Part shown: positions 1 through 8,671 of the stretch, piece after piece
Layout of the letters: every line of letters begins with the position of its first letter
How positions within the stretch are numbered: position 1 is the first letter of the stretch
NCBI GenBank assembly: GCA_036794825.1
Contig: DAIRGA010000028.1
Span: 3,355 to 67,354 of the forward strand
DNA: 64,000 nt
Direction: 5' to 3'
Origin: RZYY01 sp036794825
GTDB lineage: Bacteria > Bacteroidota > Bacteroidia > Bacteroidales > 4484-276
The notes under the pieces: model-generated
The model's input: the letters and a program-made list of their open reading frames with translations, nothing else
Told to the model about the DNA's origin: nothing
Database searches by the model: none
Program-made: the position numbers and the translations under genes

Positions 1-2244
1 GTGATTATTGTAATAATCCTTGTACAGAATCGGTTGCAGCGTACCGCCAGAGTTGACGGTAGCCTCTTCAAAATCAAGGATCGCTTTGTCCAGATTTTCG
101 ATTTTACTGAAATATTTTGCACTTGCTCCGGCACTCCAGTCCTTGTAACTCACCTCGACATCGGCTTTCAGATTGTGCAGAAACCGGTATTTGAGGATCT
201 GTTTTTCAGGATTGACTGAAGTTGTATTGTAGCTGAAGGATGTGTTTCCGCCAGGGTTGTAGTCGTTGGCAAATACCAGATCAGGCTCCAGCGTTTTTGG
301 CATAATATAATTGTATCCAAACAGGAATTTCATTTCGCTGTACTTTCCAGTTTTTCCAGTGCCGCTGAATGAAATATCAATCCCGGTTATTCTCGATTTT
401 CCTGTGTTGAGGAATCTGAATCCGGCCAAAGCGTAGGTAAATGTCGAATCCCAGAAACCAAAAAGGTACTCCACGGTATTTCGATACTCCTGCTGGAAGA
501 AGGAGACATCGAAATAGCCGTACAATTTTTTGTATTTGAAGGCTTGCTTGATTCCGATTTCGGCATTGACGCTGCTTTCGGGTTTCAGATCAGGATTTGG
601 AAAAACGGCAAAGGAGCCCATGTTGGTCATAATGTAGCGCTCTGCGATGGTGGGGTAACGGTATCCCTGGCCAATAGAAAAACGCAGAAATGTTTCCTGA
701 TGGAGCTTGATATTGGCACCCGCCCTGAAAATAGGCTTCAGGTCGGTAGTGCTGTCGTTTAGCGAAAAATACTCCATCCTCGCTCCAAAGGAAAACCTGA
801 TGATTTTGGAAATGCTGCTTTCCATTTCAGCATACCCCGAAAGGTTGAATAATCTGCTTTCAGTGGTTCCGCCACCAGCGTAAAGTGGGGATGAAACGTC
901 ATTGTATTGGGTTGAAATTCCGCCTACGAATGCGAAATCTCTCAAAAAATCATATTCTCTTTTGAAATTGTAGTCGGCAAAATAAACGATAGATTTATTG
1001 TCCTGATTATTAGAGCTATTGATGTCGTTGTGCAGTATGCGTGCCTTAAAGCTATGCCTGAAACCGAGACTGGAATAAAAGTTTACAAAAGGATCGAGGT
1101 TGAATATGAACTGATCCTGCAGTACCACGGCGCCGGGGTAAGCTCTGTAAAATCCTGAGCTGTCGTCGAGCCAGGCAAGGGTTAGATTGTTGTGCGACAG
1201 CATCATATTTCCGTTGATGCCATAATTGAGCCCGTCCACCTTTTTTGATCTTTTGCGATAATTGAAGTTGATCCTGCCTTTTTGTTCGGCCATTTCGCTG
1301 TCGGAAAAGTTTGTCAGAGTATCAACAATGAAGGCTGTGGGTTTTGGCGCTCCGAGGTAGCCTTGTTCAAAGTGAAGATTTCCACCGATTACCAGGTCGC
1401 TGCTCCCGAAAGTCTGTGTATGAAGGAAGTCAGCGCCCGCAATGTAAGGGTAGCCGGTCCACCATTTCATGGATTTATCCTTTGGAGCCGAATACAACCC
1501 GGTGTAGACTTTTATGTTGGTTTCGGGCTTAAGCTGGGGTTGTTTTGTGCGAATGTAAATAGCACCGCTGAGGGCATTGGCGCCGGATAAAACCGAAGCA
1601 GCACCTTTGATTACCTCAATCTGTTCGATGTTTTCGGTAGAAACAAAATCCCAGTATGGGCGTCCGGCATCAGCCGAAAGCATGGGCATATCGTCTACAA
1701 TCACACCCACCTTACTTCCCACACCAAAAGTAAACCCGCTCCCTCCCCTGATCTGAGGTTCATCGTCAAGTATCACCAATCCGGGAACATAATCGAGTAT
1801 AGTCTTGATGTTGGTAGCGTTTTTACTTTCAATCAGGTCTGGCTTAATCACCTCCATCGAGACGGTTATATCTTCAAGATCACGCTGAAATTTCCCTACT
1901 TTGATCTCCACAGCATCGAACTCCGTTATAAAAGGTTTCAAAGTAAGGGTCTTTTCGATCGTTTGACCGGGCAAAAAAACAATAGTGACGGTATCCGTTA
2001 CCATACCCGTAAATGAAAAGACAAAGGTCTGCTGGCCTGGATTAACCATAATATTGAACTCCCCCGATAGATTGGAAGTTGCGCCTATGGTGCGGTCGCT
2101 TTTCAGTCGTATATGTGCCCCGACAAGGGTCTCTTTAGTGTCGTCGGCAATAATTTTTCCTTTGAAAACCGCTTTTTCCTGTGCAATCACGCTAAAAGCA
2201 GAAAGCAATATCAAACAACCAATGATGAGTAAACGGGTGTTCAT
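1..2244 (-). CDS. TonB-dependent outer-membrane receptor, C-terminus cut by the window edge
   Basis: Outer-membrane active transporter, energised by TonB; the substrate cannot be told from sequence. The 748 codons present start at an ATG ending at 2244 (MNTRLLIIGCLILLSAFS, a signal peptide). Next comes a carboxypeptidase-regulatory-like domain (about residues 22-100, FKGKIIADDTKETLVGAHI). The plug domain (about 110-220) carries VPGLVILDDEPQIRGG and IEQIEVIKGAASVLSG. Long beta-barrel strands follow, including RFSIGQGYRYPTIAERY and NPDLKPE. The frame stays open to base 1, so the last barrel strands lie outside the window. The T9SS-secreted gene upstream ends 77 bp away on the same strand, so co-transcription is possible. 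Family assignment is firm; ligand unknown. Confidence 0.95.
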   Translation of the reverse strand, partial: MNTRLLIIGCLILLSAFSVIAQEKAVFKGKIIADDTKETLVGAHIRLKSDRTIGATSNLSGEFNIMVNPGQQTFVFSFTGMVTDTVTIVFLPGQTIEKTLTLKPFITEFDAVEIKVGKFQRDLEDITVSMEVIKPDLIESKNATNIKTILDYVPGLVILDDEPQIRGGSGFTFGVGSKVGVIVDDMPMLSADAGRPYWDFVSTENIEQIEVIKGAASVLSGANALSGAIYIRTKQPQLKPETNIKVYTGLYSAPKDKSMKWWTGYPYIAGADFLHTQTFGSSDLVIGGNLHFEQGYLGAPKPTAFIVDTLTNFSDSEMAEQKGRINFNYRKRSKKVDGLNYGINGNMMLSHNNLTLAWLDDSSGFYRAYPGAVVLQDQFIFNLDPFVNFYSSLGFRHSFKARILHNDINSSNNQDNKSIVYFADYNFKREYDFLRDFAFVGGISTQYNDVSSPLYAGGGTTESRLFNLSGYAEMESSISKIIRFSFGARMEYFSLNDSTTDLKPIFRAGANIKLHQETFLRFSIGQGYRYPTIAERYIMTNMGSFAVFPNPDLKPESSVNAEIGIKQAFKYKKLYGYFDVSFFQQEYRNTVEYLFGFWDSTFTYALAGFRFLNTGKSRITGIDISFSGTGKTGKYSEMKFLFGYNYIMPKTLEPDLVFANDYNPGGNTSFSYNTTSVNPEKQILKYRFLHNLKADVEVSYKDWSAGASAKYFSKIENLDKAILDFEEATVNSGGTLQPILYKDYYNNH

Positions 2245-2321
2245 TTTACCAGAATTCAGTGAAATTTTATATAAATCAAACGATCGGAAGTTCTTACCGT
2301 TATCATTTTAAACCATTTGGG

Positions 2322-3263
2322 TTAATGGGAATATATTTTCCTGCTGAAGCTCTCGCCTTTATAGGTAAGACTGATAATATAGATTCCTGGAGTGAGTGCT
2401 GTACTTATAAAAGCCTCATTCCCGCTGGCTTTTCCTCTCCATATAATCCTGCCGGTTATGTCGCAAACCTCGAGTTCCGATTCAGCAAGTATGTGTTGGG
2501 GAATATTCTGGAGGTGGATTGTTTTTCCGGTAATTGACAATTGGTAATTTCTTGTGATTGCGGGGTCAAAGAATCCCTGGTTGTTGTAAACCAGTTCGAT
2601 ATCATCGTACCAGGCCGTACTGTTGGCAATAGCGCTGGTCCCGTTGCCGGCAGTGAGGATCACCAGCACATACTCCGGAACGTCATCGTTCAGGTATTCG
2701 ATGGGTACCGAAAAGCGTGTCCATTCCGTAACTGGCTGTGGCGCCATTTCCATTGCACCAATGCCAATCCAGTTTACCTGAGTGGGTTCCGGAATTTTTC
2801 CGTAATCCTTATGGATGAGCACTTTAACCGTTGAAAAATCATTTGGAGACGGGCTTTGCTTGTACCAACCCACAAGACTATCGGGGCGGTTTACTACAGG
2901 TGTGTTCCAGCGGGTATCGTTGGTGTCGGTGTACATAAATCCTGCGCTCGGATTTAGCTCAGCATGAACGCGCCCGTTGGTGATTGAGCCGGTAGCAACA
3001 ATTCCAAGCGCTGCCTTGTTGGTTAGTTGTACCGAATACATACCGGTTCTGGCATCTGTACTTTTATCCCAGACTTTTGGTGCGGCATTATTGATAAACG
3101 ATCCGGCGTCAGAAGTTTTTATGGAACTCCAGTTCACCGGCTCCTCAAGGTTTATCTCCGGAATCAATTCCCACTCTTCAAAGCTCCCGTTTTCAATTTG
3201 CTGGGTATAACCGGATGTAAGACTGAAAATAACAATGATCAGGGTAAGTAAAGTTGTTCTCAT
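2322..3263 (-). CDS. T9SS-secreted protein, PCMD-like N-terminal region plus type A sorting domain
   Basis: Exported protein of 313 residues. A signal peptide (MRTTLLTLIIVIFSLTSGYTQ) is followed by a beta-rich region opening NGSFEEWE and containing GWYKQSPSPNDF and TAWYDDIELVY. That style is seen in Bacteroidota carbohydrate-associated PCMD-type domains; this part of the call is tentative. The C-terminus (about 240-313: ELEVCDITGRIIWRG, LTPGIYIISL, SRKIYSH) is a typical T9SS type A sorting domain, so the product should be secreted or anchored at the cell surface. It lies 77 bp upstream of the TonB-dependent receptor on the same strand, so the two may act together in surface capture and uptake; this is inference. 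Confidence 0.85.
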   Translation of the reverse strand: MRTTLLTLIIVIFSLTSGYTQQIENGSFEEWELIPEINLEEPVNWSSIKTSDAGSFINNAAPKVWDKSTDARTGMYSVQLTNKAALGIVATGSITNGRVHAELNPSAGFMYTDTNDTRWNTPVVNRPDSLVGWYKQSPSPNDFSTVKVLIHKDYGKIPEPTQVNWIGIGAMEMAPQPVTEWTRFSVPIEYLNDDVPEYVLVILTAGNGTSAIANSTAWYDDIELVYNNQGFFDPAITRNYQLSITGKTIHLQNIPQHILAESELEVCDITGRIIWRGKASGNEAFISTALTPGIYIISLTYKGESFSRKIYSH

Positions 3264-3303
3264 GGTGAAAATGATTGATTAATACCGTTTGTTTTACAAA
3301 CAG

Positions 3304-3311
3304 CAAAAATA
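3304..3311 (-). promoter_or_regulatory. Candidate -7 promoter element, TAnnTTTG type
   Basis: The minus strand reads TATTTTTG, an exact match to the Bacteroidota -7 consensus TAnnTTTG, about 40 bp before the ATG of the T9SS-secreted gene (start 3263). No clear TTTG is seen at -33. Confidence 0.5.
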
Positions 3312-3353
3312 GATTTTTTGAAAATGTAAGTAATGCCGGAGGTATAGGTATCT

Positions 3354-5345
3354 CTATTCGGCGCAATAACGCTTTATGACGTTATAGGCTTCGGTAACAC
3401 CCAACTCGCCGGCGCTACTCAGATCAAAACAAGCCTCTTTATTCCGGCCAAGATAGATCAGTGTGAGCGCCCGGTTGTAAAAAGCTTCTGCAAATTGCGG
3501 GTTTAGGGCAGTGGCAATAGTATAATCCTTCAATGCGCCCTCAAAGTCGCGCATACGGTTTTTAATGTTTCCCCGGTTAAAGTAAGCATAACTCATGGAA
3601 GGATCCAATTCGATCACCCTATTATAATCACTCACTACCAGGCTAAAATCGGGCAATTCAGCTTCCTTCTCCTCAGGCAGAGCGGTCGAACCATCTGCAT
3701 TTAGGATAATTCCCTGTTCGTTCTGGCTTATGGTAAACTGATGCTCAATAAGTTCGAAGTTTACGTTAGCCCTGTTGAAATAAGCTTCAAGAAAATCCGG
3801 ATCGAGTTCGATCACCCGGTTATAGGCTGTGTGGGCTTCGCTGTAGTTCATAAGCATCCAGTTTAAGGTTCCTTTCAAAAAGTAGTTATCGGCATCAAAA
3901 GGATTGAAATACATGATGCTGTCCACTTTGTCGGATATTCTCCTGGCCTCGGCTATATTAAGTTCCACCTTTCCGGCATAGATACCCAGCGAAAAATTCT
4001 CGGAGTTGTACTTAAATTTTGTGAGCGGTTCATAAATGTAACCCGTGCGCTTTTGATCCGCTGTAACTTTGGGTGAAGCGTAGTAATTGATCATAATATT
4101 GGGTTTCAACTCAATTAAAACCCGCTGGTGCTGTATCCTGCCATCGTCAGGGTTAAAAGCATTGAAATCAGCTTCAAATTCGATGATTTTCTTCAGATAG
4201 GTGGAATCGGCGGAGTAGTTCTGATTGATGAACCCGAAGTCAGCGCCATCGTTCACCGCATTGATAATTGCGACAGAGAGTTCATAATCTTCGCCTGCGC
4301 CATCAAAATCTTTCAGCTCCTGCCTGGCCGAAGCGCGTCCCATGTAAGCAGCGGCAAAATCAGGAAAAAGCTCAATTGCTTTAGTAAAATCCTGTATTGC
4401 AGCCTGGCAATTTTTCAGTTCGATTTGAATAATTGCCCGATTGTACCAGGTAAAGATATTTTTGGGATTGATTTTCAACACATTATCCATATCCGAAAGG
4501 GCGCCCTGGAAATCCTTTTGGCTTGCCCGCAAAAGCCCGCGGTTATAGAAAGTCAGGTCGTTAAAGGGATCGAGGCGCAGCACCTGGTCAAAATCTTTGA
4601 GGGCGGCGGCGGTATCGCCCTGGTTAATCTTAAGCGCAGCGCGGTAAAAGTAAGATAAAGGGTTCTTTTCTTCAAGTTTTATGGCCTGGTCAAAATCGCG
4701 GATGGCTTCTTCGTATTGCTCAGCCTGCTTATGAAAAATCCCTCGCCGGACGAAGGCATCCACAAAAAAAATATTCATCCTGATGGCCTGGTTGCAATCC
4801 CGGATGGCCGCTTCCAGGTCGCCCGCTTCGGCTTTGGCGATGGCGCGGCTTAGGTACACCTGCTCAATGTCGGGACGGAAGAGGATAATGGTGTCGAAAT
4901 CGCCGATGGCGCCGGCGTAGTCTTTCATCCTGATTTTTGTAATTCCGCGGCTGTAAAGCACATTGGGATTATTCGGCCTTCGTTCGAGCGATTTGCGAAA
5001 ATCCTCCAGCGCGCTGAAATAGTCAAACAAGTTAGATTTTACTACTCCGCGGTAATAGTAGGCTTCGGGATTATAATTATCAATCAGGATTGCTCGTGTG
5101 AAATCAAACTCGGCACCCTTGAGGTCTCCCAGCGCCAGTTTAGCGCGGCCTCTGAGCACATGCGGCTCAGCAAGATCGGGTCTGGCGCGGATCAAGGTGT
5201 TGAAAGTCTGAATGGCTTCGGTGTACTTTTCAGCCGAAAGCTCATTAATCCCCTTTTTCATAAAAAACTCCGCATTGAGCTGAGCTTCGACCGATAAGGG
5301 GGAAAAAGCCAGGCAGGCGAATATCAGGAGGTGGGTGAGTTTCAA
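3354..5345 (-). CDS. Exported tetratricopeptide-repeat protein
   Basis: 663-residue protein built almost wholly of TPR units. A signal peptide (MKLTHLLIFACLAFSPLSVEAQ) is followed by roughly ten consecutive TPRs (about residues 27-350; motifs such as EPHVLRGRAKLALGDL and AYYYRGVVKSNL). A non-TPR spacer covers about 355-475, and about four more TPRs run to the end (ADNYFLKGTLNWML, AYFNRGNIKNRM). Such proteins are scaffolds; no partner can be named. The start is TTG: translation from 5345 gives the signal peptide directly and no in-frame ATG lies between it and the moaC stop. Only 12 bp separate it from moaC, so it is likely the last gene of the molybdopterin operon transcript, although a functional link is not shown. 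Confidence 0.9.
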   Translation of the reverse strand: MKLTHLLIFACLAFSPLSVEAQLNAEFFMKKGINELSAEKYTEAIQTFNTLIRARPDLAEPHVLRGRAKLALGDLKGAEFDFTRAILIDNYNPEAYYYRGVVKSNLFDYFSALEDFRKSLERRPNNPNVLYSRGITKIRMKDYAGAIGDFDTIILFRPDIEQVYLSRAIAKAEAGDLEAAIRDCNQAIRMNIFFVDAFVRRGIFHKQAEQYEEAIRDFDQAIKLEEKNPLSYFYRAALKINQGDTAAALKDFDQVLRLDPFNDLTFYNRGLLRASQKDFQGALSDMDNVLKINPKNIFTWYNRAIIQIELKNCQAAIQDFTKAIELFPDFAAAYMGRASARQELKDFDGAGEDYELSVAIINAVNDGADFGFINQNYSADSTYLKKIIEFEADFNAFNPDDGRIQHQRVLIELKPNIMINYYASPKVTADQKRTGYIYEPLTKFKYNSENFSLGIYAGKVELNIAEARRISDKVDSIMYFNPFDADNYFLKGTLNWMLMNYSEAHTAYNRVIELDPDFLEAYFNRANVNFELIEHQFTISQNEQGIILNADGSTALPEEKEAELPDFSLVVSDYNRVIELDPSMSYAYFNRGNIKNRMRDFEGALKDYTIATALNPQFAEAFYNRALTLIYLGRNKEACFDLSSAGELGVTEAYNVIKRYCAE

Positions 5346-5357
5346 TCGAAAATTGCT

Positions 5358-5807
5358 TTACATTTTGGTTTTCCCGATCAGCCTGATGTCCGAAATCACC
5401 ATTGCTTTGTCCACAGCCTTGCACATATCATAAATGGTGAGTAGCGCAATACTGACTGCGGTTAGCGCTTCCATTTCAATGCCGGTTTTGCCGGTGCACC
5501 TTGCAAATGCTGTAACTTCAACACCTGCGTTTTTCAGTACTGCTTTAACATCCATTTTAGTAATGGCCAATGGGTGGCACAGCGGGACCAGTTCGCTGGT
5601 TCTTTTTCCCCCCTGGATTCCAGCGATTTCGGCAATTGTAAGAACATCTCCCTTTTTTATTTCGTTTTGACGAATCAGGTTAAGGGTTTCCTGCGACAGA
5701 TGGATAAACCCTGAGGCAGTGGCAGTGCGCAACTGATCGGGTTTGCCGCTGACGTCCACCATGTTGGCTTTGCCGCTCTCGTCGGTGTGGGTGAGTTTAT
5801 TTTCCAT
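5358..5807 (-). CDS. moaC: Cyclic pyranopterin monophosphate synthase MoaC
   Basis: Second step of molybdenum-cofactor biosynthesis: converts the MoaA product (3',8-cyclo-GTP) to cyclic pyranopterin monophosphate in the cytoplasm. I start at the ATG ending at 5807 (MENKLTHTDESGKANMVDVS, 149 residues), because the family begins here; the frame is open further upstream to a TTG beside the moaA stop. Family signatures are seen: LTHTDESGKANMVDV at the N-terminus, KRTSELVPLCHP in the middle, and MEALTAVSIALLTIYDMCKA with the lysine-bearing C-terminal helix DMCKAVDK. It lies directly downstream of moaA. Confidence 0.96.
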   Translation of the reverse strand: MENKLTHTDESGKANMVDVSGKPDQLRTATASGFIHLSQETLNLIRQNEIKKGDVLTIAEIAGIQGGKRTSELVPLCHPLAITKMDVKAVLKNAGVEVTAFARCTGKTGIEMEALTAVSIALLTIYDMCKAVDKAMVISDIRLIGKTKM

Positions 5808-5858
5808 TAAAATTCTGATGATCCTGGTTATAAATTCAACTGGGAGAATAACACGCAA

Positions 5859-6659
5859 TCAGCCTCCGATATTGCTGAACTGCTTGAAGTGGTTAGCCGT
5901 TCCGCATTCGGGTTTCTCATCAACCGCCAGCCTTATGGCATTTTCGGCGCCCAGCTCCCTCACATCGTAACCCAGATCGCTGAACAAACAGGGCAAAATC
6001 TTCCCGTCGGCAGTGAGACGCAGCCGGTTGCAACGCTGGCAGTCGCCGCCATCGCCACCCTCCACCACATTGAATAACCCTGCTTCGAGCTTCATTTCAT
6101 GGATATATCTGACTTTCAGCCCGTTTTTATGGCAAAACTCTCCAACTTTCAGTGCATCAGGCTCTTTGGAAGATTTCTTAACCACGCAGTTTATCTTGAT
6201 AGGCTCCAATCCTGCCTCTCGTGCTGCATCAATCCCATGTAGAACATCTTGGATATTTCCTTCGCGGGTAATTTTCCTGTATTGATGAGGGTCAATGGTA
6301 TCGAGGCTGATGTTGACTCTATGAAGTCCAGCTGTCTTTAAATCACCGGCAAATTGCTTCAACAGCGTGCCATTGGTGGTCATGGCAAAATCCTTTATTC
6401 CATTAATGGAGGCGATCATCCTAACCAGTTCGGTGATTCCTTTGCGCACCAGAGGTTCTCCGCCGGTAATTCTTACCTTATCCACACCTAAAGAGACGGC
6501 TGTTTTGGTTACTTCAAAAATCTCATCATAGCTGAGTATGTCTTTATGGCTCAGCATTTTGATTCCTTCGGGCGGCATGCAATAGACACAGCGAAGGTTG
6601 CAACGGTCGGTTACGGAAATCCGTAAATAATTGATTCTGCGGCTAAAATTGTCGTACAT
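5859..6659 (-). CDS. moaA: GTP 3',8-cyclase MoaA, radical SAM, unusually short
   Basis: First committed step of molybdenum-cofactor biosynthesis: radical-SAM conversion of GTP. Three features are diagnostic. The N-terminal cluster is C20-x3-C24-x2-C27 within SVTDRCNLRCVYC. The C-terminal GTP-binding cluster is C207-x2-C210-x13-C224, with NRLRLTADG. The C-terminus is the conserved Gly-Gly (FSNIGG). At 266 residues it is well short of the usual 320-340. By eye the loss is about 45-50 residues between the strand KVRYIHEM and the second cluster, where only about 15 residues remain (LEAGLFNVVEGGDGG). The start overlaps the end of moeA by 17 bp, so the genes are translationally close. All catalytic cysteines remain, so it may be functional; see findings. 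Confidence 0.93.
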   Translation of the reverse strand: MYDNFSRRINYLRISVTDRCNLRCVYCMPPEGIKMLSHKDILSYDEIFEVTKTAVSLGVDKVRITGGEPLVRKGITELVRMIASINGIKDFAMTTNGTLLKQFAGDLKTAGLHRVNISLDTIDPHQYRKITREGNIQDVLHGIDAAREAGLEPIKINCVVKKSSKEPDALKVGEFCHKNGLKVRYIHEMKLEAGLFNVVEGGDGGDCQRCNRLRLTADGKILPCLFSDLGYDVRELGAENAIRLAVDEKPECGTANHFKQFSNIGG

Positions 6660-7815
6660 CTGTCAGTTCTCCTTTCAACAAAGAAGTTGTTCCGACTTCA
6701 AGCCAGATAAAACCTTTGGCCTGGGTCAGGGAGTTAATGTGCGCAGAGCCGTGGTATTCAACGGGATAGATCATTCCCTCTCTGATGTCAACCATCACAA
6801 CTGTTCTTCGTGTGGCTTTTTTTCTTGAATAGGTCTCCCCCATAGGAATCCTCATGGAAACAGGTTGAAAATCATATCCCATCATCTTGTAGATCAATGG
6901 TTTGACAAGCAATTCAAACTGGATAAAAGAAGATACCGGGTTTCCGGGAAGGCCAAATAGATATTTTTTCCCTTTCACACCAAACAAAGTAGGACGGCCG
7001 GGCTGCACCGCAATGCTTTTAAACTTTATCTCTACACCAAGCGATTTCAAAACATCAGGAACAAAATCAAACTCACCCATCGAAACCCCTCCGGTAAGAA
7101 TCACGATATCCGAAGCAGTCAATGCTTCGCCAATTTTCATGGCGAGCGACAATTCGTTGTCGTTGGCTATACCAAAATATTTCCCGTCGGCTCCGGCCAT
7201 TCTCACCTGCGCCAAAGTTTGTAATCCGTTGCTGTTGCGGATTTGTGAGATATCGGGCTTTATTCCGGGTTCCACAAGCTCATCTCCGGTAGAAATGACA
7301 CCAACGAGCGGCTTTTTGAAAACCCATGGCCGGACGTATCCAAAAGTTGCCAAAACTGCGATTTCCTGGGGCCGTAAAAGAGTTCCCTTTTCAAGCACTA
7401 CCTGATTTCTGGCCACATCTTCGGCCTGGTAGCAGATATTGTTGGCTGTTTTCTCTCCGGTGAAGCGAATGTGCTCTTTATCAACCCATTCCGTGTGCTC
7501 AACCATAAGCACTGTATCGGCAGGTTCCGGCACGATTGCGCCAGTCATAATCTGTGAACATTGTCCTTTGCCAATAGTTTTCAGCGGTTTCTTGCCTGCC
7601 GCTACCACCTCAATCAATTTGAGCGGCTCTGAAATATCTGAGCGCCGGCAGGCAAAACCATCCACAGCAGATTTATCAAAAGGAGGCATATCCATGTCCG
7701 CCACAACCGGCTCAGCAAGGATTCTTCCTGCAGCATCAGCCAGTTCCACTCTCTCGGTACCATTGAGCCCGGATACCTGGACCACAATTTCATAAGCCTC
7801 CTGAAAACTGATCAT
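6643..7815 (-). CDS. moeA: Molybdopterin molybdenumtransferase MoeA
   Basis: Inserts molybdate into adenylylated molybdopterin, the last step of basic molybdenum-cofactor assembly. 390 residues, a normal length. Family motifs: MPPFDKSAVDGFA near residue 45, GVISTGDEL in the middle, LTGGVSMGEFDFV, and the loop GLPGNPVSS in the MoaB/MogA-like catalytic domain. The C-terminal domain IV is present (RRTVVMVDIREGMIYPVEY). It is first in a moeA-moaA-moaC unit on the minus strand and starts at the ATG ending at 7815, just below a TATTTTTG promoter element. Other cofactor genes (moaD, moaE, mobA) and molybdoenzymes are not in the window. Confidence 0.96.
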   Translation of the reverse strand: MISFQEAYEIVVQVSGLNGTERVELADAAGRILAEPVVADMDMPPFDKSAVDGFACRRSDISEPLKLIEVVAAGKKPLKTIGKGQCSQIMTGAIVPEPADTVLMVEHTEWVDKEHIRFTGEKTANNICYQAEDVARNQVVLEKGTLLRPQEIAVLATFGYVRPWVFKKPLVGVISTGDELVEPGIKPDISQIRNSNGLQTLAQVRMAGADGKYFGIANDNELSLAMKIGEALTASDIVILTGGVSMGEFDFVPDVLKSLGVEIKFKSIAVQPGRPTLFGVKGKKYLFGLPGNPVSSFIQFELLVKPLIYKMMGYDFQPVSMRIPMGETYSRKKATRRTVVMVDIREGMIYPVEYHGSAHINSLTQAKGFIWLEVGTTSLLKGELTDVRQF

Positions 7816-7829
7816 GTCGCTATTTTTTG

Positions 7830-7837
7830 CAAAAATA
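7830..7837 (-). promoter_or_regulatory. Candidate -7 promoter element for moeA-moaA-moaC
   Basis: The minus strand reads TATTTTTG, an exact TAnnTTTG match, 15 bp before the moeA start codon. This implies a very short leader. No convincing -33 element. Confidence 0.45.
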
Positions 7838-7926
7838 ACTGTTTCGGCCTTGTTCAGTTGTTTTTTCCCAATGGTGATATTTTGGAATTATTAACACAGG
7901 TTAATCCCCGTGAGAGCGATTTTGAA

Positions 7927-7934
7927 TACTTTTG
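7927..7934 (+). promoter_or_regulatory. Candidate -7 promoter element for the 7974 lipoprotein gene
   Basis: TACTTTTG matches TAnnTTTG exactly, about 40 bp before the ATG at 7974. It sits in the divergent intergenic region shared with moeA. Confidence 0.45.
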
Positions 7935-7973
7935 CAACATCAATTAATAATTAACCATCAAACTTTTACGATT

Positions 7974-8510
7974 ATGAAAACCAAATTTGCTTTGTTCACA
8001 CTGTTACTTGCAGGCATTCTTTTGTTTACCCGTTGCGAAGACGCTCTTGACGTTACCGAAAGCTTCACTTATGAAACTGAGTTCGTGGTTTCTTCCGATA
8101 ATGCCACCTATTCCAACACCCAACTGATTGATATGGCTTCCGAAGTAGATCTGATTGCAGAATACGGAGACAAGATCAAGGACATCCAGATTGAGGAGGT
8201 AAAGTACTGGCTTACAGCTTTCAATGGATCCGAGACCCAGAAAATCGTCGTATCCACCCTGAATGTTGCTGATGAAAACGGCGCCGATCCGGTTAACATT
8301 GCAACTGTGCAGGATCAATTGCTTCAGCCACTGCTCAACACACCCACGCCATTAACCGTTAACGCAGCCGGTGTGGATAAACTGGCCAACCTGATCCAAA
8401 ATTCACCCTACAAATTCCAGTTGAGTTTCAACAACGAAGCCAACGAAGCGCCATTGAATTTTACTGTAAAATTTAGTTTTACTATTAAAATGACGGCTAA
8501 TCCTTTGTAA
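7974..8510 (+). CDS. Putative exported lipoprotein of unknown function
   Basis: 178 residues from the ATG at 7974, chosen because it begins the signal peptide (MKTKFALFTLLLAGILLF); the frame is open a little further upstream. Cys at about residue 21 follows LFTR. This is a lipobox-like site, but Arg just before the cysteine is unusual, so lipidation is uncertain. The acidic residues after it (CED) resemble the surface-export signal of some Bacteroidota lipoproteins. The rest is beta-rich (FTYETEFVVSS, NFTVKFSFTIKM). No family recognised. The gene has its own promoter element and its own terminator, so it is probably monocistronic. Confidence 0.8.
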   Translation: MKTKFALFTLLLAGILLFTRCEDALDVTESFTYETEFVVSSDNATYSNTQLIDMASEVDLIAEYGDKIKDIQIEEVKYWLTAFNGSETQKIVVSTLNVADENGADPVNIATVQDQLLQPLLNTPTPLTVNAAGVDKLANLIQNSPYKFQLSFNNEANEAPLNFTVKFSFTIKMTANPL

Positions 8511-8535
8511 TTTAGAATTTAGCAATTGATAATAC

Positions 8536-8577
8536 TCCCCGGCCAGGCTTACCAATGAGTCTTCGCCGGGGATTTTT
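8536..8577 (+). terminator. Intrinsic terminator after the 7974 gene
   Basis: Perfect 8-bp GC-rich stem TCCCCGGC (8536-8543) / GCCGGGGA (8565-8572), with a 21-nt loop and a run of five T, 25 bp after the stop codon at 8510. Confidence 0.8.
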
Positions 8578-8671
8578 GCGTCTTGGAAAATGTGATTGCG
8601 CATTACAGTCCTGCAGATTATTGGTTTTAATTGGCTTATTTTGCAAAGAAATTTATGCAACCCGTTACCGG

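Noticed and set aside
4128..4658. Plus-strand frame of 176 codons opposite the TPR gene
   Set aside because: Antisense of TPR repeats; no start context and no protein features.
8555..8671. 39-codon N-terminal extension of the ABC-F protein
   Set aside because: Overlaps the upstream terminator and a promoter-like TATTTTG; the conserved family start is the ATG at 8672.
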